This document shows positions 15,007 through 25,078 of a stretch of 64,000 bases of DNA, one piece after another. This stretch comes from Phenylobacterium sp. CCH9-H3. GTDB lineage: Bacteria > Pseudomonadota > Alphaproteobacteria > Caulobacterales > Caulobacteraceae. The notes beneath the pieces were generated by a model that was given only the letters and a program-made list of their open reading frames with translations, was not told the DNA's origin and made no database searches. The translations under genes were made by a program, and so were the position numbers. The stretch lies in the NCBI RefSeq assembly GCF_001557235.1, contig NZ_LSJI01000093.1, forward strand, positions 15,097-79,096. The letters run 5' to 3'. Each line of letters begins with the position of its first letter. Within the stretch, counting starts at the first letter, position 1.

Positions 15007-17226
15007 ATGAAGAAGAGACACACGCCGACAGCTGCGGCCTTCGCCGCTACGCTTCTGGCCGGGTGCGCGGCGCCGGCGCTGGCCTGGGCCGCCGAGGCCG
15101 CCGGAGATGCCGACGGCACCAGCGTCAGCGAACTGCTGGTGAAGGGCAAGCGCGCCGAGCTGGGCTCGGTGAAGGCGGTCGAGGCCGTGGAGTACGGCAA
15201 CTCCGTCCAGGTCGTGACCGCCGCGGACGTGGCCAAGAGCGGCGCGCTGAACTTCGCCGAACTGGCCCAGTTCCTCGTGAAGGGCGTGAACGTCGGCTAC
15301 TCCCCCGACGAAGGCGAATACACGATCCGCCTGGATGGCGGCGGCGACCGCGACACCCTGGTCGTCCGCGACGGGGTGCCGCTGTACGACCGCGGCCCGG
15401 CGCTGGAGGACATCTGGGGCTCCACCACCATCGATCCGCACATGATCGAGCGCGTGGAGGTTTTCCGGGGCGGCAACAGCCTGTTCTTCGGCAGCAACGG
15501 CGGCATCGGCGTCGTCAGCCTCGTCACCAAGAAGCCGGACGGCACGCGCAAGGGAGAGCTTGGCGTCAGCTACGGCTCGTTCGAGTCACGTGAGATCTGG
15601 GGCAACTACTCGTTCCCGCTGGACGCCGACGGCCGCCACAGCGTGATGTTCTACGGCTCGATGCAGGCCACCGACGGGCCGCGGATCTTCAATCCCGACG
15701 ACTTCGTGGACAACGTCCGCGCGGCCGGCGGCGTGCAGGAATACCCGCTCAACCGCAATGAAGTGGGGGTGAAGTACCTCTGGAAGATCGACGAGAGCAC
15801 CGAGTTCCGGCTGAACGGCGAATACACGGAATCACAGTTCCAGGACGCCTTCCCGGACCGCGAGGTCCACTCGCCCAACACGGTCCGCTATCCCATCGTC
15901 GACGCCTCGCTGGAAAAGCGCTGGTCGCCGATGCTCTTCACCGAGGTGAACGCCTACTACAGCAACCCCAAGCTCTGGAACACCGAGCTCTACCCCGACA
16001 TCTGCCTGGTCCAGGCCGGCTGCATCAACCCGGCCACCAACACCCGCGTCGCCTTCGGCGAGTGGTCGGGCAAGGTGTTCGCCAACGGCGCCAACCGGGG
16101 CTTCGGCTCCACCAACCAGCGTCGCGCCGGCTTCAAGGAATACGGCCTGACGGTCCGCAACACCGTCAACCTGGGCGAGTACATCGAGTTCGTCGCCGGC
16201 GGCCAGATCGTCCGCTACCAGGATGACTCCGCGGCCGAGTATCCGGTCGACGACGATCCGGCGACCACCACGGGCGTGTTCATCGACGCGCGGCCGAAAC
16301 TGCCCTTCAGCCCCGACACCGCGATCTCGCTCGCGGTGCGCACCGATTTCCTTCCCGGGTCCGAGAAGCGGACGATCTGGAAGTTTGGCGTGCGCCAGCC
16401 GCTGCCCTACGGGTTCTACGTCCGGGCGAACGGCGGCACCTCGTACAGCCTGCCCCGGATCACCGAACTGCGGAACGAGAGCTCGACCGTCGTCGGCAAC
16501 CCGAACCTGCAGACCGAGGAAACGGAGACCTACAACGGCGGCTTCGGCTACGAGCGTCGCTTCGACAGCTTTGCTGTGTCGGCGGAAGTGGGCGGCTTCA
16601 AAACCGAGATCAAGAACCGCATCCGCACCACCACCGACTTCCCGGTCCCCGCCAGCAACGGCTTCCCGGCGCGCAATACCTACTACAACGACCCCGCCGT
16701 CACCGAGATCGTAGGCGTCACCGCCGATGTGAACCTTACCGTCGGTCAGAGCTGGCGGCTGAACCTTGGCTACACGGCCCAGGATGCGGCGGCCAAGACG
16801 GGGGTGCTCAAGGGCGAGCAGATCAGCGAGACGCCGGCCTGGTTCATCAACGGCATCCTGGAATGGACCTCGCCCGACCGCCGGCTCAACGTCGCCATCA
16901 TGCCGCGTCTTCAGGGCTCGGAGTTCGCCAGCGGCGGCCTGACGATCAATGGTCGCCCGCAGATCCGGAAGAACTTCGGTAAGTACACGGTCACCAACGC
17001 CACCGTGAACTACTTCCTGGGCGACGACATGCAGTACCAGCTGCAGTTCCGCGTCGTGAACGTATTCAACGAAAAATACGCGGAACGCTACGGGTTCGGG
17101 AACCAGCTCTACGGCTCGGCCTTCAATCGCGGCGAGTATACGAACCGCGACCCCAGGTACTTCTTCGGCTACCCGTTCGAAGGCAAGCCCCGCGCCTTCT
17201 ACGGCACCTTCACGGCCCGCTTCTAG
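15007..17226 (+). CDS. TonB-dependent receptor of the phosphorus block
   Basis: Outer-membrane receptor of 739 residues. The start at 15007 gives a signal peptide (MKKRHTPTAAAF to about residue 30). The plug contains VSELLVKGKRAELGSV, YTIRLDGGGDRDTLVVRDGVPLYDRGP and ERVEVFRGGNSLFFGSNGGIGVVSLVTKK; the barrel ends FYGTFTARF. It is monocistronic between the phospholipase and the HAD phosphatase and has PHO-box-like repeats upstream, so its substrate may be a phosphorylated compound. That is inference from context. Confidence 0.88.
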   Translation: MKKRHTPTAAAFAATLLAGCAAPALAWAAEAAGDADGTSVSELLVKGKRAELGSVKAVEAVEYGNSVQVVTAADVAKSGALNFAELAQFLVKGVNVGYSPDEGEYTIRLDGGGDRDTLVVRDGVPLYDRGPALEDIWGSTTIDPHMIERVEVFRGGNSLFFGSNGGIGVVSLVTKKPDGTRKGELGVSYGSFESREIWGNYSFPLDADGRHSVMFYGSMQATDGPRIFNPDDFVDNVRAAGGVQEYPLNRNEVGVKYLWKIDESTEFRLNGEYTESQFQDAFPDREVHSPNTVRYPIVDASLEKRWSPMLFTEVNAYYSNPKLWNTELYPDICLVQAGCINPATNTRVAFGEWSGKVFANGANRGFGSTNQRRAGFKEYGLTVRNTVNLGEYIEFVAGGQIVRYQDDSAAEYPVDDDPATTTGVFIDARPKLPFSPDTAISLAVRTDFLPGSEKRTIWKFGVRQPLPYGFYVRANGGTSYSLPRITELRNESSTVVGNPNLQTEETETYNGGFGYERRFDSFAVSAEVGGFKTEIKNRIRTTTDFPVPASNGFPARNTYYNDPAVTEIVGVTADVNLTVGQSWRLNLGYTAQDAAAKTGVLKGEQISETPAWFINGILEWTSPDRRLNVAIMPRLQGSEFASGGLTINGRPQIRKNFGKYTVTNATVNYFLGDDMQYQLQFRVVNVFNEKYAERYGFGNQLYGSAFNRGEYTNRDPRYFFGYPFEGKPRAFYGTFTARF

Positions 17227-17237
17227 GCCGGCTGTCG

Positions 17238-17303
17238 CCGCCGCGCGCGCCCGGAGCTGCGTCCCCTCCGCAGGCCCGGACCGCGCGCGGCGGTTCATTT
17301 TTC
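17238..17303 (+). terminator. strong intrinsic terminator after TonB receptor
   Basis: A perfect 12-bp outer stem (17238-17249 with 17282-17293) encloses a second small hairpin (CTGCG...CGCAG) and is followed by TTCATTTTTC. It begins 11 bp after the receptor stop. Confidence 0.75.
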
Positions 17304-17382
17304 AATCTCGCCGCCCACGCCGCAGCGGGCGCGCGTCGAACCCATCAGCGCCGGCCGGTCCCGGCGCGCGGAGTCCATTCTC

Positions 17383-18171
17383 TTGAATCGTCACGACATT
17401 CGGGCGACGCCGTGGGCGGCCGCCATCGAGGACGCCGTGGAGGCGCGCCGGGCCATCGCCGACGCCAAGGCGCTGCTTTTCGACTGGGACGGGTGCGCGG
17501 CCATCGCCGACCGACCCCAGGCCGCCGCGGTCGCGCTCATGGCGGCCCGGCCGGAGCGTTTCGCCATCGTCTCCAACAACACCAGCCACGGGCGAGGCTT
17601 CTTCTCCGACCGGCTGCGGGCCAACGGAATCCACGCCCCGCCGGAGCGCGTGATCCTGGCCGGGATCGAGACCCTGCTCCGGGCCCGCCAGCTCGCCCCC
17701 GAACGGACGCTGCTCCTGGCCGCCCCGCGCATGGAGGAGGCGGCCCGCCGGATGGGCCTGGAACTCGTCACCGACGAGCCGGACCTCGTGGTCCTGCTCC
17801 GCGACACCCGCTTTTCCTATGCCAAGCTGACCCAGGCGGTGAACGCCGTGCGGCGCGGGGCGCGCCTGCTGGTCGGCAACCCGGACCGGAGCCACCCCTC
17901 CGCGGAGGGCCGCGTGATGCCGGAGACCGGCTCGCTGCTGGCTGCCATCCTCGCCGGCGCCGGCCCCGGCGCCGAGCCGTTCGAAGTCGTGGGCAAGCCT
18001 CACCCGACCCTGTTCCTGCGGGCCTGCGAGGCGCTTGGCGTCCAGCCGGAGGACGCCGTGATGATCGGCGACAACCCCGAGACCGACGTGGCGGGCGCGG
18101 CCCCGCTGGGCCTTCGCTGCATCCTCGTCGACGGTCCGGGGGAGCTGACCCTGGAAGACCTGGCCGGGTGA
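17383..18171 (+). CDS. HAD-superfamily phosphatase (NagD-like, class IIA)
   Basis: A 262-residue HAD hydrolase. Motif I is LLFDWDG (about 32-38), motif II is IVSNNTSHG (about 63), motif III is the Lys in VVGKPHP (about 204) and motif IV is MIGDNPETD (about 226). The cap between II and III fits type IIA enzymes such as NagD, p-nitrophenyl phosphatase and phosphoglycolate or glycerol-phosphate phosphatases. The TTG start has GGAG 9 nt upstream. Its place after the phosphorus-scavenging genes suits dephosphorylation of imported organophosphates; the true substrate is unknown. It converges on the RpiR gene with a 6-bp gap. Confidence 0.85.
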   Translation: MNRHDIRATPWAAAIEDAVEARRAIADAKALLFDWDGCAAIADRPQAAAVALMAARPERFAIVSNNTSHGRGFFSDRLRANGIHAPPERVILAGIETLLRARQLAPERTLLLAAPRMEEAARRMGLELVTDEPDLVVLLRDTRFSYAKLTQAVNAVRRGARLLVGNPDRSHPSAEGRVMPETGSLLAAILAGAGPGAEPFEVVGKPHPTLFLRACEALGVQPEDAVMIGDNPETDVAGAAPLGLRCILVDGPGELTLEDLAG

Positions 18172-18177
18172 GGGGCT

Positions 18178-19080
18178 TCAGAACCGCTTGCTGGAGAGGG
18201 TGTCGAAGGTGCTGCGCAGGGTCTCCGTCGCCCGGTCGTGATCGGCGAGCGCCAGGGCGGCGATCAGGGCGTCCAGGACGCAAAGCTGGGCGATCCGGCT
18301 CATCATCGCTTCGGTGCGGAAGCGGGTCTCGCGGGCCATGGTGAAGAGCACGACGTCCGCGTGGGCCTGGATGGGCGAGCGTGCATAGTTGGTGATCACC
18401 ACGGTCCGCGCGCCCGCGGCCTTGGCGAGCTTGGTCGACATCACCGTCTCGTGGGTGGCGCCTGAGTGGGAGATCGTCAGCACGGCGACGCCGGGGTCCG
18501 TTCGCGAGGCGCTGATCGCCTGGATGTGGCTGTCGGTGACCGCCTTGGCGTCCAGGCCGATGCGCAGCATGCGGTAGTGCGCGTCGTCGGCGATCGGGGC
18601 CGAGGATCCGATGCCGTAGACCTCGATCCGGCGCGCGGTGCGCAGCGTCTCGACCGCCTTGGCCAGGGCCGTGTGATCCAGGACCGAGAGCGTGTCCTGC
18701 AGCGCCTGGATGCCCGAGTGGAAGATCTTGCGGCACACGACCGCCGTATCGTCGCCGATCTCCAGATCCTCGTGGATGAACTGGACCGGCCGCACGATCT
18801 CCTGCGCCAGGCTGAGCTTGAGCTGCTGGAAACCTGACAGCCCCAGCCGCTGGCAGAAGTTGATCACGCTGCCCTCGGACGCCTGGGTTTCCTCTGACAG
18901 CTCGGTGACCGACATCTTGAGGACGTCGTCGGGGCGCTCGAGTACGTAGTCGGCGATGCGCCTGGCTCCGGGGGCGAGGGTCTCCAGCACCGCCCTTATG
19001 CGGCCGAGGGCGTTGTCGACCGGCGCAAGGTCCGAGGCGCGCGCCCGTGCGGTCGGCTTCGGGGCGGCTTGATCCGGCAT
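18178..19080 (-). CDS. MurR/RpiR-family transcriptional regulator
   Basis: A 300-residue regulator. It has an N-terminal RpiR helix-turn-helix (VTELSEETQASEGSVINFCQRLG, about 58-80) and a C-terminal SIS sugar-phosphate-binding domain (IEVYGIGSSAPIADDAHYR, about 145; VLTISHSGATHETV, about 196). The start at 19080 is supported by GAGGGA 5 nt upstream; longer readings are shadows of the neighbouring transporter. The effector should be a phosphorylated sugar or polyol. It may control the upstream MFS gene or the convergent phosphatase. Confidence 0.88.
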   Translation of the reverse strand: MPDQAAPKPTARARASDLAPVDNALGRIRAVLETLAPGARRIADYVLERPDDVLKMSVTELSEETQASEGSVINFCQRLGLSGFQQLKLSLAQEIVRPVQFIHEDLEIGDDTAVVCRKIFHSGIQALQDTLSVLDHTALAKAVETLRTARRIEVYGIGSSAPIADDAHYRMLRIGLDAKAVTDSHIQAISASRTDPGVAVLTISHSGATHETVMSTKLAKAAGARTVVITNYARSPIQAHADVVLFTMARETRFRTEAMMSRIAQLCVLDALIAALALADHDRATETLRSTFDTLSSKRF

Positions 19081-19229
19081 CGTGTCCCTCGCTGGCTCCA
19101 ACGCTTGTGATGCCATCGGCGCCTGTGGGGGTCCAGGGCATGGCCGCCGTCCGCCGTGGCCGCTCGGCGCACGTCGAATCTGCTGAGAACTAGCGGCGGC
19201 ATGCGACAGATTTGGAACACGCCCGCCGG

Positions 19230-20582
19230 TCAGTCCTCGGCGATCTCGCTGGTGCGCCGGGTTTCGGGCATGCGCAGGTAGGCGAAGAGCGACAGGGCGA
19301 TCATGCCGGTGACGTACCAATAGAAGCCGCGTTCCAGCCCCACGCTTTTGAACCACAGGGCGACGTATTCGGCCGTGCCGCCGAAGACGGCGTTGGCCAG
19401 GGCGTAGGGCAGGGCGACGCCCAAGGCCCGGATGTGGGCGGGGAACAGCTCGGCCTTCACGACGGCGTTGATGGCCGTATAGCCGGTGACGATCAGCAGG
19501 GCGGCCAGTACCAGCAGGAACGCCGTGAACGAGTTGTCGGCCTGTTCCAGCAGCCGGAAGATCGGATAGGTGCCCAGGGCGCCCAGCGTCCCGAACGCGA
19601 TCAGCAGCGGCTTGCGGCCGATCCGGTCGGACATCCAGCCGGCCAGCGGCTGGATCAGCATGAAGACGAACAGCGCCGCGGCCGTGACCTCGGTGGCGGC
19701 CTCGCGGCTGAAGCCGGAGGTGTTGACCAGGAATTTCTGCATGTAGGTGGAATAGGCGTAGAAGGCCAAGGTGCCGCCGGCGGTCAGCGCGATGACCAGG
19801 AACGCCTGCCGGGGATAATGCCGGAACAGGATCCAGCCGCTGGAGCCCAGGCTGGCGGTCGCCTTCACGTTCTGGAAGCTCTCGGTCTCCACGAGGCCCC
19901 GGCGGATGTAGAAGACGGCGATGGCCAGCGCCCCGCCGATCCCGAACGGGATGCGCCATCCCCAGCCTTCCAGGTCCGCCGCCGGCAGGACGGACTGGAG
20001 CACCAGCAGGACGCAGAGCGCGAGCAGTTGGCCCGAGATCAGGGTCACGTACTGGAAGCTGGAGAAGAAGCCGCGGCGGTCGCGGCCGGCCATTTCGGAC
20101 AGATAGGTGGCGGAGGCGCCGTACTCGCCGCCCACCGACAGGCCCTGCAGCAGGCGGGCGAAGAGGAGGATCAGCGGCGCTACGGCGCCCGCCTGCTCAT
20201 AGGTCGGCGCGACGGCGATGGTCAGCGAGCCGAGGCACATCAGCGTCACCGACAGGGTCAGCCCCGCCTTGCGGCCCTTGCGGTCGGCGTAGACCCCCAT
20301 GACCCAGGCGCCCAGGGGGCGGACGATGAAGCCCACCGCGAAGACTGCCGCCGCGCTCAGGAGCTGGGCCGTCGGATCGTCGGAGGGAAAGAAGGCTGGC
20401 GCGAAATAGAGGGTGAAGGCCGAGTAGACGTACCAGTCGTACCACTCCACCAGGTTGCCGGTGGAGCCGCCGATGATGGACTTCAGGCGCCGACCGCCCG
20501 CCAAGGATTCCGACACCGCCACCCCACTCCCGACCACATGCTCTCGACGACTTGAACGGGCGGGCGCCTCACTTTCCGCCAT
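19230..20582 (-). CDS. MFS transporter, metabolite:proton symporter (MHS) type
   Basis: About 450 residues with 12 predicted membrane segments. The family marks of ProP/KgtP transporters are present: GGSTGNLVEWYDWYVYS at the first helix, RPLGAWVMGVYADRKGRKAGL in the 2-3 loop and LQGLSVGGEYGAS in helix 4. These symporters carry dicarboxylates, osmolytes or similar acids; the substrate here is not readable. The start is uncertain: the ATG at 20582 lacks a good ribosome site, and an internal GTG before VAVSESL, preceded by GGGAG, could be the real one. Confidence 0.83.
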   Translation of the reverse strand: MAESEAPARSSRREHVVGSGVAVSESLAGGRRLKSIIGGSTGNLVEWYDWYVYSAFTLYFAPAFFPSDDPTAQLLSAAAVFAVGFIVRPLGAWVMGVYADRKGRKAGLTLSVTLMCLGSLTIAVAPTYEQAGAVAPLILLFARLLQGLSVGGEYGASATYLSEMAGRDRRGFFSSFQYVTLISGQLLALCVLLVLQSVLPAADLEGWGWRIPFGIGGALAIAVFYIRRGLVETESFQNVKATASLGSSGWILFRHYPRQAFLVIALTAGGTLAFYAYSTYMQKFLVNTSGFSREAATEVTAAALFVFMLIQPLAGWMSDRIGRKPLLIAFGTLGALGTYPIFRLLEQADNSFTAFLLVLAALLIVTGYTAINAVVKAELFPAHIRALGVALPYALANAVFGGTAEYVALWFKSVGLERGFYWYVTGMIALSLFAYLRMPETRRTSEIAED

Positions 20583-20699
20583 CCGGCGCCCGCGCTTTCG
20601 CCGTGCGCGAGGGATACGCAAGGGAACCCTAGACGACGCCTCGCAAGCATGCGCCGATTGTCACATCGGTGTCGTGAAGGCGCTGATGGGGGGCCGGAT

Positions 20700-21290
20700 A
20701 TGAGCGAGCTTCTCGTTCGCCTGGAATGGTTCAAGGCCGTGGTGCTGCCGCACGAGGCGGCGGTCCGCGCGCGCCTGAAGCGGATCTGCCCGCCGGGGTT
20801 CGACGTCGACAACCTGGTGGCCGAAAGCCTGGCGCGCGCCTACCAGGCGCCGGAGTTCGGCCGGGTCACCGCCGGGCGCGCCTATCTGTTCACGGTGGCG
20901 CGGAACCTGCTGATCGACACCCTGCGGCGCGAGACCATCGTGTCATTGGACTTCGTGGCCGACCTGGACGTGCTGCGGTCAGACGAGGCGGCCGTGGAGC
21001 GGCAGCTGCAGGCTCGCGACGAACTGCGCTGGTTGCAGGCGGTGGTCGAGCGCCTCCCGACCCAGGCGCGTAAGGTGTTCCTGCTCCGCAGGGTGCACGA
21101 TCTTTCGCTTGCCACCATAGCGGGACAGATGAGCTTGTCCGTTTCAACGGTCGAGAAGCATCTTGCCAAGGCGCTGAAGCTGGTGGCCGAGGCGTTGGCG
21201 GAACGTGAGGATCACGAGCTTGGGCGAACAGCCCCACGAGAGCTGCGACCGGCGGGCGACAGACGAACAGGCGGCCGCCTACGTCGCTAA
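20700..21290 (+). CDS. FecI-type ECF sigma factor
   Basis: A 196-residue extracytoplasmic-function sigma factor. The sigma-2 region includes FDVDNLVAESLARAYQAPEF and RAYLFTVARNLLIDTLRR; the sigma-4 helix-turn-helix is LSLATIAGQMSLSVSTVEKHLAKAL (about 138-162). Its end overlaps the FecR gene by more than 80 bp. With FecR and an STN-bearing TonB receptor next, it fits a cell-surface signalling cascade that switches on the receptor operon when ligand is outside. Confidence 0.9.
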   Translation: MSELLVRLEWFKAVVLPHEAAVRARLKRICPPGFDVDNLVAESLARAYQAPEFGRVTAGRAYLFTVARNLLIDTLRRETIVSLDFVADLDVLRSDEAAVERQLQARDELRWLQAVVERLPTQARKVFLLRRVHDLSLATIAGQMSLSVSTVEKHLAKALKLVAEALAEREDHELGRTAPRELRPAGDRRTGGRLRR

Positions 21291-22212
21291 GCTCGCCTGT
21301 GGGGTCAGTCCCCAGGAGCGCCAGGACATCTATGCATGGGTGGCGGCCGATCCCCGCCACGCTGTGGCGTTCGCACGTATGGAGGCCGCCTGGGACGCCT
21401 CGGCCCGCCTGCGCGCCGCGCCGCCGCCCTTGGAGATTGCGTCCGCGACGCCGCGTGCGGCCGGCAGGCCCGACCGGCGGCGGCTGATGTTCGGCGGGCT
21501 GGCTGCGGCCGGCGCGGCGGTCGCCGCCACGGTGGGCTGGCGCCTGCTCGACAATGTGGACCTGTATCGCACCGGCGTGGGCGAGCGGCGTGTGGTGGCG
21601 CTGCGGGACGGGTCCAGCGTGACGCTGAACACCGCCTCCACGGTCGAGGTCGCATACACGGACGCGGAGCGGCGCGTGCGGCTGGTGCGCGGCGAGGCGC
21701 TGTTCGATGTCGCCCATGACGCCGCGCGCCCCTTCCTGGTGGACGCCGGCTCCGCGCGGTTCCGGGCCCTCGGCACGGCGTTCAACGTGCGACTCCGGCC
21801 CGACGTGGTCGAGCTGACGGTCACCGAGGGCGTGGTCGGGGTCGTGGCGCGGGAAGGGGAGGTCAAGGCCCCGCCCGCGGCCAGGATCGCGGCGGGCGGG
21901 GGCGCCATCGTGCGGTCGGGCGCCGTCGCGCCAACTGCGCTGGACGGGCAGCACCTGCGCCAGCGTACGGCCTGGCAGGAGGGCGTGCTCGAGTTCGACG
22001 GCGAGTCGCTTGCGCAGGTCGTGGGCGAATTCAACCGCTACCGGCGTCAGCCTATCGTCATCGGCGACGCGCGTCTGGAGTCCCTGCGCATCGGCGGCCG
22101 CTTCGAGGTGGACGAGGCCGACAAGTTCCTGGCCGCCCTGACCAGCAGCTTTCCGATCGAGGTGATCGAGACCGCGGACGGCGGCGTCCTGCTGGTGGAA
22201 AGGTCGAGCTGA
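21205..22212 (+). CDS. FecR-type anti-sigma regulator
   Basis: A 335-residue inner-membrane sensor. The N-terminal cytoplasmic part (TDEQAAAYVAKLACGVSPQER, and WVAADPRHAVAFARMEAAWD) is the FecR/DUF4880 region that holds the sigma factor. One membrane helix is at about 95-112. The periplasmic FecR domain follows (VGERRVVALRDGSSVTLNTAS; VRGEALFDVAHDAARPF) and a C-terminal domain contacts the receptor STN. The start is GTG at 21205 or TTG at 21220. Confidence 0.9.
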   Translation: MRITSLGEQPHESCDRRATDEQAAAYVAKLACGVSPQERQDIYAWVAADPRHAVAFARMEAAWDASARLRAAPPPLEIASATPRAAGRPDRRRLMFGGLAAAGAAVAATVGWRLLDNVDLYRTGVGERRVVALRDGSSVTLNTASTVEVAYTDAERRVRLVRGEALFDVAHDAARPFLVDAGSARFRALGTAFNVRLRPDVVELTVTEGVVGVVAREGEVKAPPAARIAAGGGAIVRSGAVAPTALDGQHLRQRTAWQEGVLEFDGESLAQVVGEFNRYRRQPIVIGDARLESLRIGGRFEVDEADKFLAALTSSFPIEVIETADGGVLLVERSS

Positions 22213-22294
22213 CGATTTTTTCGCCGCCTGATGGCGGTGGCGCGAACCCCGTCCGTTCGGATGGGTAGCTGGATGCACCCGGGGGGCCTCGCAT

Positions 22295-25078
22295 ATGCTG
22301 CTGAAATCCAATCTTCTTGCGTGGGCCTCGCCCGTCGCCGCGTTCGTCGCCCTGGCCGCGGCGCCGGCCGCGGCCCAGGACACGGTGGCGAACTTCGACA
22401 TCGCCGCCCAGCCGATGCAGGGGGCGCTGAACGCGCTCTCGGCTCAGTCTGGGGTGCGGCTGCTGTACCCCTACGACCGGGTCTCGGGCCTGATCTCTCC
22501 GGCGGTGCGTGGGCGGATGGCGACCCGCTCGGCGCTGGGTCAGATCATCGCCGGCTCGCCGCTCCGGGTGGCCATGGCCCAGAAGGACCTGATCGCGCTT
22601 TCGGCGTCGGCGCCGCCCGCCTCGCTGATCCGGACGGCTTCGGCCGGTCCCGTCTATGCGACGGCGACCGCGCTGGCCGTGCAGGATGAGAGCGCCGGCG
22701 CGCCGGCCGCGCCGACGGCGCTGGACGAGCTGGTCGTCACGGGCGCCCGCGGCGCGCCGCGCACCGTGACCGACAGCCCGACGCCGATCGACGTGCTGAG
22801 CGCGGCGGACCTCGAGAAGACCGGCCGCGCCGGCGCCTTCCAGGCCCTGCAGACGCTGGTCCCGTCCTTCAACCTGCCGGCTCGCGCCGGCGGCGGTACG
22901 TCGACGGTGATCGCCACCGGCGGCCTGCGCGGCCTCAACCCGGACCAGACGCTGGTGCTGGTGAACGGCAAGCGCCGCCACAAGACCTCGCTGATCAACT
23001 CGGTGTCGTCGCTCTACAACGGCTCGGTCCCGGCGGACCTGGACCACATCCCGGTGCCGGCCATCGGGCGGATCGAGGTGCTGCGCGATGGCGCCGCGGC
23101 CCAGTACGGATCGGACGCCATCGCCGGCGTCATCAACATCATCCTGCGCGAGACCGAAGGCGGCTTCGTCAGCGGCAGTTTCGGCCAGAACTTCGACCGC
23201 AGCGACGGAGCGCTGTGGCAGTTCCAGGCCAACTACGGCTCCAGCATCGGGGAGCAGGGCTTCCTGAACCTGTCGCTGGCCAGCAAGAGCCAGGAGCTGT
23301 CGAACCGCGCCATTCCGGTGGCCTCGACGGTCCAACTCTACCCGCGCATCAACGGCCAGCCCGACCCGCGCGAGCTGACCGCCGACCGGCTGGTCACCAA
23401 GAACTCCGGCGTCCTGCCGCAGGAGAGCATCAGCTTCGGCTACAACGGCCGCTACGACCTGGACGGCGGCGTCCAGCTCTATTCGTTCGGCACGTTCAGC
23501 CGGCGTCTGTCCGATCTGCCCTTCACGTTCCGCTCGCCGAACAACGTCAACACCCTGCCCCAGATCTACCCGGAGGGCTTCCGCCCGAACCTGGTGATCC
23601 GCGAACGCGACTTCGAAGTCGCGCTCGGCGCCCGGGGCGAGCTCAGCGGCTGGTCGTGGGACGTCTCCACCACCTACGGCTACAACCGGGCGCGCGAGAA
23701 CACCTCCAACACCCTGAACGCCAGCCTCGGGCCGACCAGCCCGACGGTCTTCTACGTGGGCCAGCTCAAATCGACCGAGTGGGTGAACTCGCTGGACGTG
23801 ACCCGGCCGTTCGAGCTTGAGGGCGCCGGCCAGCTGCAGGTTTCCTTCGGCGCCCAGCACCGCCGCGAGACCTATTCGGTCGGCGCGGGCGAGCCGCTCA
23901 GCTACGCGGCGGGGACCTATGTGATCCCAGCGGGCCAACCGTTCGCCGGCCAGCGTCCGCAGACCGGCGCCCAGGCCACACCCGGCTTCCAGCCGTCCGA
24001 CGCCAGCAAGTCGCACCGCAACAACTTCGCGGGCTATGTGGAGCTGGGTTGGGAGGCGAGCGACCGGCTCTTCCTGGGCGCCGCCGCGCGCTATGAGGAC
24101 TATTCCGACAGCTCGGGCGACACTCTGGTCGGCAAGCTGAACGCCCGCTTCGAGCTGACCGACTGGCTGGCCGTCCGCGGCGCGGTCTCCACCGGCTTCC
24201 GGGCCCCCGGCCTGGCGCAGCAGAACTACGCCGCCAGCTCCAGCCAGTTCCGACTCGTGAACGGCGTCCTCGACCTGCTGCAGATCAAGACCTTGCCGGT
24301 GGGCTCGCCCGAAGCCATCGCCCTGGGCGCCGAGCCGTTGAAGCCCGAGGAGTCCACCAACTACAGCGTCGGCCTGACGCTGGAGCCGATGTCGAACCTG
24401 GCGATCACCGTCGACGCCTACCGCATCGAGGTGGACAAGCGGATCGCCATCACCAGCACCCTGACCGGGACCGCCGTCTCGAACATCCTGATCGCCAATG
24501 GCCTGCCGGGCTCGCTGAGCGCCCAGTACTACACCAACGCCATCGACACGCGGACGGATGGCGTCGACATCGTGGCCACCTACCGCGCAGACCTGGGCGA
24601 CTGGGGCAGCCTGCGGGCTACCGCGGGCTACAACTGGAACGACACGGACATCACCGGGATCATCCCGAACCCGCCGGAGCTCAGCGCGCTGGGTCCGACG
24701 TTCGTGCTCTTCGACCGGTTGAGCCAGGGCTACCTGACCCGGGCGTTCCCGAAGGACAAGATCGCGCTGTCGGCCACCTGGACCTGGAACGACCTGACCC
24801 TCAACGGCCGCGCCACCCGGTTCGGCAAGTACTTCATCCAGCAGAACGCCGTCGCCAACGACCGGGCCTACGGCGCCGAATGGATCGTCGACCTGGAGCT
24901 CGCCTACAAGCTGCCCTACCGCGTGACCGTGGCGGTGGGGGCCAACAATCTGTTCAACAACTACCCGGACGCCAACGGCATCTTCAACGCCAACACCGGC
25001 GCAGGCCAGTATCCCGGCACCTCGCCGATCGGCTTCACCGGCGGGTCCTACTACGGAAGGGTTCAATGGGAATTCTGA
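22295..25078 (+). CDS. STN-domain TonB-dependent transducer/receptor
   Basis: A 927-residue outer-membrane receptor. After the signal peptide comes an STN secretin/TonB signalling domain (FDIAAQPMQGALNALSAQSGVRLLY, about 34-58), then a TonB box (LDELVVTGARG), a plug (LVLVNGKRRHKTSLIN; RIEVLRDGAAAQYGSDAIAGVIN) and a barrel ending YYGRVQWEF. The STN domain and the FecI/FecR pair just upstream make it a signal-transducing receptor. The next gene, an Ntn acylase, overlaps it by 13 bp, so receptor and hydrolase are coupled. An amide-containing ligand is likely but unproven. Confidence 0.92.
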   Translation: MLLKSNLLAWASPVAAFVALAAAPAAAQDTVANFDIAAQPMQGALNALSAQSGVRLLYPYDRVSGLISPAVRGRMATRSALGQIIAGSPLRVAMAQKDLIALSASAPPASLIRTASAGPVYATATALAVQDESAGAPAAPTALDELVVTGARGAPRTVTDSPTPIDVLSAADLEKTGRAGAFQALQTLVPSFNLPARAGGGTSTVIATGGLRGLNPDQTLVLVNGKRRHKTSLINSVSSLYNGSVPADLDHIPVPAIGRIEVLRDGAAAQYGSDAIAGVINIILRETEGGFVSGSFGQNFDRSDGALWQFQANYGSSIGEQGFLNLSLASKSQELSNRAIPVASTVQLYPRINGQPDPRELTADRLVTKNSGVLPQESISFGYNGRYDLDGGVQLYSFGTFSRRLSDLPFTFRSPNNVNTLPQIYPEGFRPNLVIRERDFEVALGARGELSGWSWDVSTTYGYNRARENTSNTLNASLGPTSPTVFYVGQLKSTEWVNSLDVTRPFELEGAGQLQVSFGAQHRRETYSVGAGEPLSYAAGTYVIPAGQPFAGQRPQTGAQATPGFQPSDASKSHRNNFAGYVELGWEASDRLFLGAAARYEDYSDSSGDTLVGKLNARFELTDWLAVRGAVSTGFRAPGLAQQNYAASSSQFRLVNGVLDLLQIKTLPVGSPEAIALGAEPLKPEESTNYSVGLTLEPMSNLAITVDAYRIEVDKRIAITSTLTGTAVSNILIANGLPGSLSAQYYTNAIDTRTDGVDIVATYRADLGDWGSLRATAGYNWNDTDITGIIPNPPELSALGPTFVLFDRLSQGYLTRAFPKDKIALSATWTWNDLTLNGRATRFGKYFIQQNAVANDRAYGAEWIVDLELAYKLPYRVTVAVGANNLFNNYPDANGIFNANTGAGQYPGTSPIGFTGGSYYGRVQWEF

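Noticed and set aside
18178..19959. A 593-residue minus-strand frame covering the RpiR regulator and part of the MFS gene
   Set aside because: Only the last 300 residues resemble RpiR. The rest is an alternative frame of the MFS gene, on the same strand.
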